DNA of 64,000 nt from positions 434,001 to 498,000 of the forward strand of contig NC_083399.1 of assembly GCF_030864355.1 (NCBI RefSeq), written 5' to 3'. The notes under the pieces are model-generated. The model was not told the DNA's origin, made no database searches, and saw only the letters and a list, made by a program, of their open reading frames with translations. Of the stretch, positions 1 through 11,726 are shown piece by piece (within the stretch, counting starts at the first letter, position 1; every line of letters starts with the position of its first letter). Position numbers and translations under genes: made by a program. The DNA comes from Cutaneotrichosporon cavernicola (Eukaryota > Basidiomycota > Tremellomycetes > Trichosporonales > Trichosporonaceae).

Positions 1-659
1 TTACCAAGGGCCCACGCCTCGTTGATGGTCTGGTGGCGTTAGCTCCACTGAAAATACACATGAGACGCACCGACGACTGAGTGAGGTTCTGGACACCGAC
101 GCGGACGTTCTCGCGGGTGAGGTCGTCAATGGTCGCGTCCGCGGGGAGCGAGTGGCGGAGCTTGATGAGGGGGTCAAGGAACGCCATGAGCGGGTGCTCG
201 GGCACGGGGGCGTCGGCGGCGGGCGCGGCCGAGCCGAAAGCCGCCTTGCAGCCGCCACAAGCGGTGTGGCCGACAACAACGACCTGCGTCACGCCAAGGT
301 GGAGGACGGCGTAGTTGAGCACAGCGTTGGCCGAGTTGTCCTCAAGGTGGAACTGGTTGGCAATGTTGCGCTGGTATCAGCGTCAGAGTCAACGATTGCG
401 GAATGGGACGTCCCCATTCCCTCTGGGCCCAAGGTGGGGCCAACGAGCCAACGGGTTAACGTACGTGAACAAAGATGTCGCCGGGCTTGCCGCCACAAAT
501 AGTCGTCTCGGGGATCCGCGAGTCGGCGCACCCAATCCAGAGGACGTTGGGAGCCTGGCCTTTGGAAAGGGTGGTGAGGAACGCCGGGTCCATCTCGTTG
601 GCGGCCTGGACCCAAATCTGGTTGCCCTCGACGAGGGGCTGGAGGGCGGCGAACGACAT
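1..659 (-). CDS. Beta-class carbonic anhydrase (C-terminus cut by window edge)
   Basis: Zinc enzyme interconverting CO2 and bicarbonate; in fungi the beta class supplies bicarbonate for carboxylases and for CO2 sensing. Exons read on the minus strand: 465-659, 71-370 and 1-29, continuing off the window. Introns are 94 nt (371-464) and 41 nt (30-70), both phase 0. Visible signatures are CADSR (zinc Cys plus the Asp/Arg pair) and GHTACGGC (zinc His and Cys), with the family end motif TINEAWALG in the last visible exon. The ATG at 659 gives a short N-terminus before the first helix, close to the cytosolic fungal enzymes, so no mitochondrial presequence is seen. About 174 codons are visible; the family is usually 220-240. 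The fold assignment is secure; which paralogue it is cannot be told. Confidence 0.93.
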
Positions 660-2067
660 GGTGACGGGACTGAACTGGCTGTGGTGGTTGGTGGGGCGCA
701 GCTCTATGAGCTGCGCAAGAGTTTATAGTCTGCCAGAGGCGCACAGTGCGCAGTGCGCTCGGTGGCAGTGGTGAGAAGATCAGCTAGCTGTAGGGCGAAG
801 GTAAGGTGGTAGGCTGCTGGCTCGCTGCTCGGTCTTGACTGGAGAGCCAGCGTGAGTCACCTGAGGAACTTGAGTGTCCCAAGCGCTCGGCCAATCCTAG
901 TCCTGGTTTCGCCAGGTCAGGCGTCGCAATGAGGGGAACAGTGGGGCCGGGGGTGTGACGATCCGGGGCTGCGGTTGCAGGGACTTGGAGACGGGTGAGG
1001 TCGGGAGGAGCTCGCGATCAGCGCGAACCGGCGATCATTGGGAGGTCAGGCTGGAGGTGGGTGAGGTTGAGGTGAGTGGAGTCAAGAAGCACAACGACAC
1101 AGTGACATTGATCGGTTGTGTGGCGTCGGCTACCCCGCATCTCTAGGTCAGTTTTGCGGCGCGTCGAGGCCACTTGAACGTCAGTCCTCAACGACCCGAT
1201 AGGTGATGGGGAATGTGGCTGGCGTCAACCAACGATGATGAGCCTTGTTCCCCTCACGCTTCGCCTCTCCCGCGTGGCAAAAAGGCCGAGTCTGTGCGTC
1301 GGTTCGTGGCTCATGGCTCATGGCTCATAATGAGCTGTGAGCTGCACAAGTACCGCCCGGGGTATGGTCGGGCGTAGTCTGCAGCATAATATGGGGATCA
1401 AATGCCGTGATTGCACATGAGCCCACGAGCGCTCATGCGGAATGAGTAGCGCTGTCTCTATCATCTCATCCCAATGATCGCAGATCCGTAGCCGTCAGAC
1501 AATCCAAGCGACTCAAGCGAGTATGGTGTGAGCGCGGCTCGGATGTGACTGTATAGTGGATCCGAGGATGTTGATGGAGGTAGGGAGAAAGCGAAGTGAT
1601 GAGGAAGGTGGGTGGTTGGCTCTTTGGGTCAAATGTTAACTGATTTTGTTGACTGTGCCTGAGGTGAGGGTTGCAAAAGTCTAGGCTGGACCTAGGATTC
1701 GAACTGAATGGTAAATACAGTTCCGGCTTGTCGATCAATTCCGCTATTGATGGAATCTTGGCACCGCATCGCATCGCATCGCCCTCTCTGCCCTCTCTGC
1801 CCCTCTCTTCCCTCTCTTCTCGCCCCTCCACCCCTCGACCCACGATCCACGACCTCCACTTCCGCAGTTCCTGTAGTTGCGTCACAGGATCCCACCCAAA
1901 GAGGATTCAACAACCTATACAATTCGGTTCCGACTATTCCACTAACCTTGGATACACACTTTGGATCTCGTACGTGGAACAGAATAATACATTCCTTTCA
2001 ACATATAACGCACACTTGCAGCTCTTAATCTCAATTGCACAATCTCTCTGTCTGTCATATCGCCAAT
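660..2067. other. Divergent intergenic region, carbonic anhydrase / PLC1
   Basis: No convincing gene in 1.4 kb. It should hold the promoters of both flanking genes. Seen: a GGCTCAT heptamer run at about 1308-1328, short GCATC repeats near 1766-1782, and a pyrimidine-rich tract (CCCTCTCT type) at about 1780-1835 upstream of PLC1. A tRNA-like B-box near 1693 does not fold into a tRNA. Confidence 0.7.
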
Positions 2068-4694
2068 ATGGCAGACATAACAGGAGCCGCCGAGCTACCA
2101 CCGCAACTTGCAAATGGAGTGCCCATGCTCAAGGTGTCGTCCAAGAAGGTCAAGCCCGTCATCGTCACCCTCTCGCCCACTGCCATCACTTGGCCCTCAC
2201 TCAAGGGCGGAAAGGGTGCGTTCTCACTCACCTTGCATCTTCGCCTTCCCTCCAACCTAATGCCCAGTCGAGATCCGTAACATCCGCGAGCTGCGACTCG
2301 GCGTCTCCCCAACAGACCAATATGACGGCGCGCGCTGGATCACAATCGTTCACGTGAGAGACAAGCAGTGGAAAGTCGTGCACTTCATCGCGCACACCGA
2401 CGACATTTACGCGCTATGGAGCGACACGCTCAACGACCTCGTGAGCGCCGCGTCCGATCGCGTCGTGAGCGGGATGCAGCATGGTCCTGCGACCGACCCT
2501 GACCTGCTCTTCATCAAGCAGCTTTGGCCCACCGGAGTGAGCAAGATCGACGCGCGCACGGCCACGAGCCTTTGTCACTCGCTTGGACTCAACGTCGGTC
2601 CCACTCACCTCGCCAACTACCAGGTACGGCTTGCAGGGGGGTTGGCTGATGTAGTTTCCACTCGACATGGGCAACTTCCGCCGCCTCGTGCGCGAGGTGC
2701 AGACGCGCCCCGAGCTTGGCGAACTGTTCGAGGCCCTTGGGGGTGACATGACCCGCGATAAGGCACGCAACTTCCTCCGCGATGTCCAGAAGGAGGACCT
2801 CACCGACGACCAGTTCAACCTTCTCTACGATCGCTTTGCCGACGCCAAGTCGGACCTCTGGACGTCAGAGGCCCTTTCGTCATACCTCGCCTCGCCAGAT
2901 AACATCCCCAAACCAGTCGAGGACTTTAGCCGCCCACTCCCAGAGTATTTTATCGCCAGCAGCCATAACACGTATCTGGTTGCTGGGCAATGGCGTGGGG
3001 ACAGCACAGTTGAGGGATACATCCGCGTGCTGCTAGATGGGTGCCGCTCCGTCGAGAGTGCGTCACAGTCTGAAAGTTACTGACCCATAGTCGACGTGCA
3101 TAACGGCGACACGGACCCTGTCGTGTACCATGGGAACACGATCACGTCCAGTGTCCCGATCCTCGACGTATGCCAGGCGATCAAAAAGTACGCGTTCGTC
3201 GCGTCACCGTACCCCGTCATCTTGTCGCTCGAGGTGCGATGTTCGGTGCAGCAGCAGGAGCGCCTGGCCAAGACGATCAAGGACGTCTTTGGCGATCTGC
3301 TCGTGACGGAGCCGCTGGATGATGTAGATGGCATTCCCAGCCCCGAAGACCTCAAGGGCCGCGTGCTCGTCAAGTCCAAGGCGGCCGTCCAGCCCAAGCC
3401 GCCGACTAGAGCGGTGACGCTCTCGTCGTCTCCCACCTCTGACTCGACGTCGGACTCGACGGCCACCGAGTCTGATTCGTCGTTTGTCAAGCTCGCCAAG
3501 CGGCTGTCTTTCTCTGGCGGTGAGAAGACCAAGCAGCCCAAGCTCGGGATCCACCGATCGCTCTCCGACTTGCCGATCTATACCGCCGGCGTAAAATACC
3601 AGGGCTTCTCCAAGCTGGTCAACTACGAGTCGAACCACATGTTCTCGGTTTCGGAGCGCACAGCCCAGAAGATCCTCCGTGATGGGCAACAAGCAGACTG
3701 GATCAAGCACAACTTTACCCACATGTCGCGCGTGTACCCCAAGGCGGTGCGGCTCAGCTCGTCCAACTTTGACCCGCGTCCATTCTGGGAGATTGGCGCC
3801 CAGATGGTAGCAATCAACTACCAGACGCTCGACGAGGGGAGCCTGTGGAACCACGCAATGTTCCACGACAACGGGTACGTGCTCAAGCCGCTAGCTCTGC
3901 GCCAGAAGACACCCGAGGTGCCCGTCCAGTATCGCGTGCGCTTGCGGATCATATCTGCGCAGCGCCTCCCCCCTACGGACGGGATGTATGTCGAGGCGAC
4001 TATCGGGGAGGACGAATATGAGACGCGTTACCTCAAGGACGGCGGTCTGAGCCCTCGTTGGGACCAGACACTCGAATTCAATGTGACATCGGTTCCCTCT
4101 TGCCTCTCCCTTGTGATCCTCAAGCTCACGATCAAGGGCTCGCGTGGCGGCACGCTCGCGCAATGGTGTCGCCCCCTCACCAACCCCGGCTGCGGGTTCC
4201 GCTACCTCCCGCTCGAGGACAACTCGCGCTCACGCTTCCTCTTCGCGACCCTCTTTGTGCGCATCTCGTACGAGCCCATCGTCAAGCCAACCTACACCCG
4301 CAACCACTCCAACTCGATATCCAGCTCGATATCCGCCAAGCTGTCGAACTTGCGGCCCGTCTCGCCGCTCCTGAGGCCCGCGTCTCCTGGCCACCTCCCA
4401 TCCTCACCCATCCTCCCGGCGCCGACCGCGGCCAAGTCACCCAAGCCCTTGTCGGTCGCCCTCCCGCCCAGCGTGTCGCCGCCCAAGGCTTCGCGCTGGT
4501 CCCCGACCAAGTCGTCGCGCCTGTCCCCGACGAAGTTTGCAACTGCTGTGCCGCAGCCAGCTCAGACCCCGCCCCCTAGCCTTCCTCCCATAGCCCCCTT
4601 CTCGCCTTTGACGTCTATGCCCTCGGCGCCAACGATCAACTACCCCACCCCCTCAGATCCGGTGTCCATTCCCCCGCAGACCAAATCTCCATGA
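2068..4694 (+). CDS. PLC1: Phosphoinositide-specific phospholipase C
   Basis: Hydrolyses PtdIns(4,5)P2 to IP3 and diacylglycerol at membranes. Exons 2068-2215, 2268-2623, 2655-3057, 3091-4694; introns 52, 31 and 33 nt; 836 aa. Order of domains: PH-like N-terminus (residues about 10-150), EF-hand region (170-260), PI-PLC X domain with both catalytic histidines visible (SSHNTYL and VYHGNT), linker rich in Ser/Thr/Asp, Y domain (KLVNYESNHMFS; SSNFDPRPFWEIGAQMVAIN), C2 domain (about 600-730), and a Pro/Ser-rich tail. The X domain is split exactly between VE and IDVHNG by the 33-nt intron, and only removal of A|TC at that junction restores the reading frame. ATG at 2068 starts the MADITG N-terminus. 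This is the delta-like fungal PLC; cellular role beyond lipid hydrolysis is inference. Confidence 0.95.
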
Positions 4695-5143
4695 TCCAGC
4701 CCCGGCCTTTCATGTTGCTCCCTAGAGCCTGTCATATCCGTTTTGTCTAGATTCTAGATTGTATGTATGGGAATCATGGTTTCATCATCATGGTTTTGTA
4801 GGGGAACGAGTGGGCATGGATGGGCTGGGCGTTCCCATGATCCCCCCACCCCTGGGTTAATCATTTACCCAGATTCGTACCCATCCATGGCTTTGGGTTA
4901 GCCAACTGCCCCTACGGGCCTGCCTTCCACTCGATCAACCGCTCCGCGGGTTAATCTAAAGTATCGCATACATTGCTGATATAGTTGGTATAGGGTATGT
5001 CGGCACAGTGCCCGGGAAGAAGCGCTGCTCTATAGCACCGAAAAGCGAATGGCGCTGCGCGTGCGCCGCAGCGCAGTCGCCTGTGGTACGTGCGGTCGTG
5101 GCTAGGCCTTGCCGCCGCATAGTCGTAAAGTCAAGTCGACCGC
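4695..5143. other. Convergent 3' intergenic region, PLC1 / ERG25
   Basis: 449 bp between two stop codons. It should hold both 3' UTRs and polyadenylation signals. I see no gene, tRNA or strong repeat in it. Confidence 0.7.
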
Positions 5144-6333
5144 CTAAGCCGTCTTGCGCTTGGCGTACGACTCGACGATGCGCTCGGCCTCCTGGCCCTC
5201 CTTCTCAACCAGCTCGAGCTCGCGCTCGCGAACCTTCTCACGCTCGGCGGATTTGGCAGCAGCAACGCGAGCCTTGTAGGCGTGGTACTTGGCGTCGGTG
5301 CCGAGCGAGTAGTCCCACCAGCGGAACGAGGTCGAGTAGCAGTTGACAAAGGCCATGTGGTGGAAGTCGTGGTGGTCGGCGCCGGCCCAGAAGGGGAGGA
5401 AGTGGCGGAGCGACCAGGGGAAGTCGTAGCCCGAGTGAGCGTCAACGGCCTGGAAGAGACGGAGGGTGACCCAGACGTAGACGGTCAAGATGTGCAGGTC
5501 ATTGCGGAAGAGGCAGTAGAGGAAGGGGCCCGAGATGGTGCCCTGGGCCAGAATCATGACCTCGAGAGGGTGAGCGTACTCGGCAGCAAGGCCAATGGGC
5601 GCCGAGAACTCGTGGTGAAGCTTGTGGATGTTCTTGTAGAGGGGACCCCAGTGAAGACCACGGTGAGCCCAGTAGTGGAACATGTCCTCAAAGACGAAGA
5701 AGACGGCAATCTGGGCAGCCATGAGCCAGGGTGACGAGAAAGGAACCTGGTGGGTCGCCATGCCAAAGTAGCAGCAGATCGGGTGGAAGAGCCAGATGAG
5801 GGGAGCCTCGCAGGTGAAGTGGGTGATGAGAACGACCTTTGTGCACTTCCAGATCTGCTCCTTGGTAATCTTCTTGTTGGGCTGGAGCTTCCACTTGTGG
5901 AAGAACGGGATGGCGTCAATGATGAGCCATGGAATCGAGCGACCAAAGTAGACAATCTGGTGTGTGTGAGTATTTGCTGTGTGGTGGATTGGGGTTGGGG
6001 AGCGGTGGAAGGCGGCGCGTGGGGCTACCGTACGACGTCGTAACAATTCTTACGCCCTGTGCACACCGAGGCCTCGGCAGCTCCCCGTGCACCAAACCAA
6101 AGACTCACCTCGTGGAGGAGGAAGCTCATGAGACCAGTGGCAAGAATGGCGTTGCCCATGTAGATGTAGTATTCTGCCCAGAGGCGTTCCAACCAGTTGA
6201 GCGACGAGAGAGCAATGTCGCCATAGAGTTGCTCCTTGGTGGTTGTGGCGTTGGAGATGACGAGATGCTCGGCAACGCCTGGCGCGTACTTGTACAAGTA
6301 GTCCATCGCGACGTCGTAGGCTGCGGCGGCCAT
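5144..6333 (-). CDS. ERG25: C-4 methylsterol oxidase
   Basis: Di-iron oxygenase of the ER that removes the two C-4 methyl groups of sterol intermediates in ergosterol synthesis, working with ERG26 and ERG27. Exons 6109-6333 and 5144-5956, one phase-0 intron of 152 nt (5957-6108); 345 aa. The fatty-acid-hydroxylase histidine boxes are all present: HRGLH, HKLHH and HDFHH, with several hydrophobic membrane segments (residues about 50-75, 95-120, 130-150, 210-240). The C-terminus is a long charged helix ending in KRKTA; a dilysine-like ER retrieval role is possible but not certain. The ATG at 6333 follows an in-frame leader and gives the MAAAAYD start. The length matches the fungal family (about 300-350). 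Confidence 0.95.
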
Positions 6334-7443
6334 GTTGTCGCGTGTGGTTGAGGGAGGTAGGCTTGGCTGTGTCGAGGAAGAGGACTGTTGAAAGGTTCTA
6401 AAGAAGAGTCCCAAGGTTTAAAGAATGAAACGGTCGGAAAAGGGGAGGAGACGAAGAGAGAACAAGGTAGATGGTTGTCTTTGGCGTGACTGAGCACGTT
6501 AAAGAGTCAGTTAAATGGACCAAGTAGTTGGTGAGCATTGCGTGGAAAAACACGTCTACAGGGTCCGGGACCTGCTATCGTGCCACCCCATCCCAACCCC
6601 AGGAGCCCAGGATACAACAACAGGGTTAAACCCTTGACAAAGCCGGGTCAGATTAGTGTAGTTTACTTGTCTCCCTTTATGGCCCATTAGTCCTTTTTAG
6701 TCATCCTTAATACCTTTTTTTATCTTGGTTCAAAGGCAATCAACGCGTCGAACGATGGCGCTTTCGTCGCTTGGGTCAAGACCCCCTTGCCCCCCAAATC
6801 CCATTCCCATACCGGGTCAAACCTCGGTCGGGACCAAAATTTCTCTTTGTGCCCGCTTGTGGCCGACCAGGCACATCAAGTGTCCAAACGTCAGCCTCAT
6901 TGCCCTCGGCCTTGTTCCCCACCCTGGATCCATCCGATCCATGCACACTGTTCAAAGAACAATAAACATGGCACCACCTTGTGGCATCCTCGACCTCCTT
7001 GAGCATGCATTGCGCACAATCCGCAACGCGTCAGATATGGAACGACTGTCGGCACGTCGGCATCGCAGGGCATGGCACATCCAAAGTCGCCGAGGAACCG
7101 CGTGGACGGCCCGGCATCGGCCATGTACTACCCAAATCCCAAACCAGCCTACCGATTGTTACTCAGTGACATGCGTCAGATTAGTACAACTGGTGTTAGT
7201 GATCGGGATAGATGTAAAGATGCAAGTAAGGCAGAGCATCGTTTCATGATGGCTTCATCATCGGATCACCAGTGATGAGCAATGAGCAGTGAGCAAGGTG
7301 GAGGCCGTAGAGTGGAGGTTGTCAAACTGCCACCTACCAGATCTCCGGAGTCGACTGCACCTGGTTGACCGCTGACGTCGTTGGCTCATGGCTCACCACC
7401 ACCACCACAACACAACACAACACTTTCCAACCACACATCAACC
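6334..7443. other. Divergent intergenic region, ERG25 / mitochondrial IF-3
   Basis: 1.1 kb containing both promoters. T-rich stretches near 6690-6730. Open frames here (for example 6725-7249 plus) have no recognisable protein and look like chance. A GGCTCATGGCTCA motif lies at about 7382-7394, just upstream of the IF-3 start. Confidence 0.6.
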
Positions 7444-8394
7444 ATGCCCGCCCTCGCCGCCCTGACGCTGCGGCGTGTATTCTCAACTCGCCTCGGTCCG
7501 ACCGCCGCGGCCCGCCTCACCCCCCTTACATCCGCTCCAGGCGCGGCGCCGCTGTCGACGTCATCCTTCGTCACAGAGCAGCCCAAGCGCCGTCCAAGTG
7601 GTCCTACGGCATATGGCCTTGGCGGATCACGTGCAGCTTTCGCACGTCCCCGTGCAATGCGCGACGCCGACAGGCGTGAGCAAGCCTATGAGGAGGCAGC
7701 CGAGGAGGAGGACATTGCGGAGACGATCGACCCAATCCTTTCGCGCAACCACGACATCCCCTTTGAGATGGTGCAGCTTGTCGGCGAGGACAAGAAGCTG
7801 TCCGAGCTTCTCCCTCTCGCACCTATTATTGACTCGATCGACCTGTCGACCGAATCGATCATCTGCGTACAGGTGGACCCACCCGTTGTCAAGATTGTCA
7901 ACAATGCCGAGGAGAAACGCAAGGAGCGTGAACACGACGAGAAGGTCCGTCTCTCGAAGCGCCTGGCCGTCGATGACAAGGAACTCCAGATGGGTTGGGG
8001 GGCTGCCGACGGAGACGTACTTCACAAGATTGACACAGCGGTCGACCTGCTCAAGAAGGGCGACCGCGTGCATATTGTGTTTGCGCTGCGTTCCAACTCG
8101 GGAGGCAAGAAGCAACGCATACCCGACGAACGCAAGATGAAGATTCTCGAAATGTTCGAAGAGGGCGTGGCGGACGTTGCGAAAAGGTGGAAGGACGACG
8201 AGCAGAGCCGCGGACTCTGGATCCAGCACTGGACGCCAAAGGAGAGCGTCATTACCGAGGCGAGGGCCAAGATTGTTGTGGGTGGCGTTGAGAAGCGCAA
8301 GGCTCGCGATGAGCGCAAGGAGGCACGCAGGCTTAAGGAGGAGGAGCGGGCGCGCAAGTCCAAGGAGCGCCAGGCCCAGGAAATGGCCAAGTGA
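7444..8394 (+). CDS. Mitochondrial translation initiation factor IF-3
   Basis: Single-exon gene, 316 aa. Keeps the mitochondrial small ribosomal subunit free and helps start-codon selection (family knowledge; the yeast counterpart is Aim23). The N-terminus from ATG 7444 is rich in Ala, Arg, Ser and Leu without acids for about 40 residues, a good mitochondrial presequence. The IF3 N-domain is recognisable around residues 105-140 (IPFEMVQLVGED to VQVDPPVVKI) and the C-domain around 165-240 (LAVDDKELQMGWGAADGDVL then KKGDRVHIVFALR). The tail is a strongly charged Lys/Arg/Glu helix, common in fungal mitochondrial forms. A longer open frame begins upstream at 7381 but the ATG at 7444 follows an ACC ATG context and gives the presequence, so I chose it. 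Confidence 0.88.
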   Translation: MPALAALTLRRVFSTRLGPTAAARLTPLTSAPGAAPLSTSSFVTEQPKRRPSGPTAYGLGGSRAAFARPRAMRDADRREQAYEEAAEEEDIAETIDPILSRNHDIPFEMVQLVGEDKKLSELLPLAPIIDSIDLSTESIICVQVDPPVVKIVNNAEEKRKEREHDEKVRLSKRLAVDDKELQMGWGAADGDVLHKIDTAVDLLKKGDRVHIVFALRSNSGGKKQRIPDERKMKILEMFEEGVADVAKRWKDDEQSRGLWIQHWTPKESVITEARAKIVVGGVEKRKARDERKEARRLKEEERARKSKERQAQEMAK

Positions 8395-8628
8395 GCGGGG
8401 CGTGAGCGGGGCGTGAGCAAGCGAGCGGCGTGCCCAGCGCGCCTCGGTCGCCTCTTGCGCGGAGCCGATAGGTGGGCTCGTCGACGGCGCACAACCCTCG
8501 CCATCAATCACCCGCTCACATTCGACAACATCTCGGCTATCTCAAAGGACAGACAGAATCAGCAGCAACTACCACAGCATAGTCCCTCACAACATGCATA
8601 AAGTACATCCAACTTGCCCACTACCTGC
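8395..8628. other. Convergent 3' region, IF-3 / MFS
   Basis: 234 bp between two stop codons; a short direct repeat of GAGCGGGGCGT occurs just after the IF-3 stop (about 8393-8416). Otherwise nothing seen. Confidence 0.6.
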
Positions 8629-10287
8629 TTACTCGCTGATCAGCGATTTGATGCGCTTCCGCGGCACGGTCGCCCACAGCGCGGTGTAGGCAGCAATAAG
8701 AGCAACCGCGACCGGCTGGAGCGTCCAAATGCCGAAGCGGTCGGCAATCCCCCCGGCCATCATGGGGAGCGCAGCGGCTCCAGCGCCCCCAATACTCCCC
8801 ATCAACCCCATGACGCCGCCACGCAGATCGTCGTCGAGCGTCTCAGCAATGACCATAAGTGCGTTGGGATACACTGGCCCGAGGAAGAATCCCACAAACG
8901 CAAAGCACACGCCATTTCCGACGAGGCTGTTGGTGAACCAGACGACGAGTTCGAGGGCGAGCGCGATGGCCGAGCTGATGTGAGTCGCGAACGCGGCGTA
9001 GGCAGAGACAACGTACTAAAGATAGATGGACGGCTGGTATCCCAGCCTATTGGTGATGGGGAGGAGAGCGACGCGGCCAACAGTCATACCTCCCCAGAAA
9101 CCGGTGACGGCGTACCCCGAGTTGGCGTTACCACCGCGTTTCTCAATGAGGAACGAGGTCTGGTGTCAGTCGGTCCATAAGACGACTTACCATCCAGGAG
9201 GAGATGGCGACCTCGACACCGATGTAGAGAAAGCTGAAACCCATGAGGGCCCAGACGGCCGGCGTGGCGAAGATGCGCTTCATTTTGCGTCCCGAGGATG
9301 CGGGTTTCTTGGGCGCGGGTGAGCGTGGGGTTGTGGGCGTGGGCTCGGCTTTGGTATCGGCCTCAGCTTCGGTCTCGGATTTGGCCTCTGCGCTTTTTTC
9401 ATTCAGCTCGGCCTGCGCAGCTGCTGACTCAGATAGCCTGAATGCAGCCGCCGCCGCAGCCGCTTCTGCGTGCTCCCGCTCCTCCGCCGTCTCCAACTTC
9501 TCCCCCGCCTCCCAGTTCTCCGGCTGGATGAGCTGCTCCTCTGTCCGCATATCAAACGCCACCAGCATCACCACCAGGGCAATCATCGAAACACCCATGG
9601 CCACAAAGTAGTAATACCATGCCTTGTCGACGTGCGCTGCAAAAGCAGTCGAGAGGAACGGTGCTAGGGTCCCACCCAACCCAAAACAGGCCTGTACGAA
9701 AGCCATCTTGGTACCGGCATTCGGGAGGCGGGAAGTGATATTATTCACTTGGGCATCGAGCAATGAAAGGCCAAATCCGTTGAACGCGTACCCGACCAGG
9801 AAGACGGCATATGGTGCCCCAGTCCCGCAGAGGAGGTAGCTTATAACGTATGCCAAGGCTCCAAGTACACAGGCGAGACCAAAGCCGATACGGTCGGTTA
9901 TCCAGACGTTTGATAGGCCCGCTATGATGGAACCCACAAAGGCCGTGGTGTAGATTAGCGACATGACTAGGTAGTTGAGCTGGCGTCAGTCTTTGAGAGA
10001 AGGGAACTTGCGTTGTAGTATTCCCTCAGACGGGGGATTAGGGGTCCCGTAGACCCCTCGGTCCAGCCACACAACACCATGGCTATCATCATCGCCGCGC
10101 TGGTGTTAGATCATTCTTACTGGACGTACTAGACGGCATTTAACCGTCGCCGAGAGGGTGGGGGAAGGACCCGCCGCAACCGAGCGAAGATGTACATGTG
10201 GTGGTGGTGCTGCTCCGCCTCCACCTCGGAAGGGGGAACGGCGAGCGCGTCCTCCGTCGGTGGTGGGATTCTGGGTGCTGGGTCCAT
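8629..10287 (-). CDS. Major facilitator superfamily transporter
   Basis: Twelve-segment membrane transporter, substrate unknown. Exons on minus: 10130-10287, 10012-10099, 9191-9979, 9017-9159, 8629-8974; 507 aa. Introns are 30 nt (10100-10129), 32 nt with a GC donor (9980-10011), 31 nt (9160-9190) and 42 nt (8975-9016); all phases agree. Cytosolic N-terminus contains a run of four His. TM1 (residues about 55-75) carries the GSTGPLIP motif and TM8-10 region carries FVGFFLGPVYPNA, both typical of the fungal MFS group that includes yeast BSC6. The central cytosolic loop (about 250-320) is long, Ala/Glu-rich. Without the first two mini-exons the protein would lack TM1, so these splice calls matter. 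Family call strong; function not assigned. Confidence 0.87.
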
Positions 10288-11092
10288 GGTCTGCCAGAGG
10301 TTTAATGTCTGACGTGAAAGGCAAGAACGGCCCGCTGCACTATGTATGTGTCCACTACGTCCGACGCATCGAATGTGGTCGTTCCGACATTAGTCCGGTG
10401 ATGAAACGGCCCGATGTTGTTCCAGATTCTGCAGGCTGCTGATTTTGCGGTGACCTTACCACAACCTTCCGACTGAGCAAACAGCCCAATGGTTGTCAGA
10501 TGTGAGTTCAGGAGGTACAGTGGTTCAGGAGGTGTTTCGAGAATAGGCCGGTCGAGTGGTTGATGTTGGTACATTCGTGCCTCGGCAGCTGCATTACCTT
10601 CGGCCAATGGTGATGTCCGCTGCTGCGCCTGTCCGGTGCGGCCAAATCGAGCGGTGCTCGTGATCAAGTCGACATACCGAGGCGCGAGCTCTTCCTCTCC
10701 TTCAATCCGTGGCGGGATGCCGCACACATCGAACCGACGAAACCATCGACGCACCACACAACGCGCCATGTTTCCATCGCATCTATCGCGCCACAGCATC
10801 AATTTAGAACAGATCTAATTGGACCAGAATGTAGCCATGACACTTGTCTATGCCTCTGGGGGTATCAAAAGGTGCATGAATGCTGTAAGAGAGGAGCAAA
10901 AAGAAAAGAAAGAGACTACCCACCCGCTCTTCAGGCCATCTTTTTCATCGCCTCTATCTTCCCACCCTATCTACATAGAACCAATCTGACCTCACTCGGG
11001 GGTAGATAATACGTCCTTCTGTGCATGTATGGGCATAAAATCATACATACGAGTTAATAGCCATGAGCAAAAACAAAACAAAGCAAAACTAA
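10288..11092. other. Intergenic region upstream of MFS gene, to tRNA-Thr
   Basis: About 800 bp. Several open frames on both strands but none with a recognisable protein or spliced extension. Probably the MFS promoter. Nothing else supported. Confidence 0.6.
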
Positions 11093-11164
11093 TGCCTCCG
11101 GACGGGATTGAACCGCCGACCTCACCCTTACGAAAGGCGCGCTCTGCCACTGAGCTACAAAGGC
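11093..11164 (-). tRNA. tRNA-Thr(CGT)
   Basis: Full cloverleaf on the minus strand, 72 nt, no intron. Acceptor GCCTTTG pairs with CGGAGGC (three G-U pairs); D arm GCTC/GAGC; anticodon loop TTCGTAA gives anticodon CGT, reading ACG (Thr); T arm GGCGG-TTCAATC-CCGTC; discriminator A. A TTTT run follows within about 10 nt on the transcribed strand, suitable as Pol III terminator. Confidence 0.95.
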
Positions 11165-11726
11165 TTCTTTCAATATTTGTTGAATTCCCAAATTCAACAA
11201 AGCCTTTTGCCCGTCTAAGTTGTGACCACTGCATCTCCACCAGTCTGCAGCGATGACCAAGAGCTGTATGGCGCATTCTCTTGCTCTCTCACTTCGGATT
11301 CTGGTGTGCCTCCGTTCCCAGATACTGTGTTGCCATTAAATTAAGCACATCGCAGCCTTGCAACCCCGTACCCTGGCCTCGGGAGTGGACTCTACGGCCA
11401 AGGAAGCTCACCAGCATCAACTTCGGCATCGCAATGCACAGTTCGGCCGAATGTGCGTAAGGCACCCCACTCGTATCGACGGCAAGCGCCTGCATTGTAT
11501 TGTATCTCCCGCGCGTCGCGAGATTGCTGTCGAGTTCATCTTTTGTTGATAACGGGCCCATCACTGGTCCAGGAGCCGACTTACGTATTGTCACATCACG
11601 GGATTCCGTTATCCGACCTCCACCCTAAACATTTCCAGGCACGCACCCTCACCGCCTCCTTCACGCGCACGGCACTCCATCTCAACGCGCAGCAACCCCC
11701 TTTCCTCAACCACCCTCACTCCCACC
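11165..11726. other. Intergenic region upstream of LEA2-like gene
   Basis: 562 bp; should contain the promoter of the gene starting at 11727. No gene seen. Confidence 0.6.

Noticed and set aside
1690..1765. Possible tRNA gene on minus
   Set aside because: B-box-like sequence only; the T stem has two mismatches and no acceptor or anticodon stem could be paired.
6725..7249. 174-codon open frame on plus between ERG25 and IF-3
   Set aside because: No recognisable motif, overlaps other open frames on both strands, lies in a promoter region.
10302..10802. 166-codon open frame on minus upstream of the MFS gene
   Set aside because: No recognisable protein and no splice path that adds it to the MFS reading frame.
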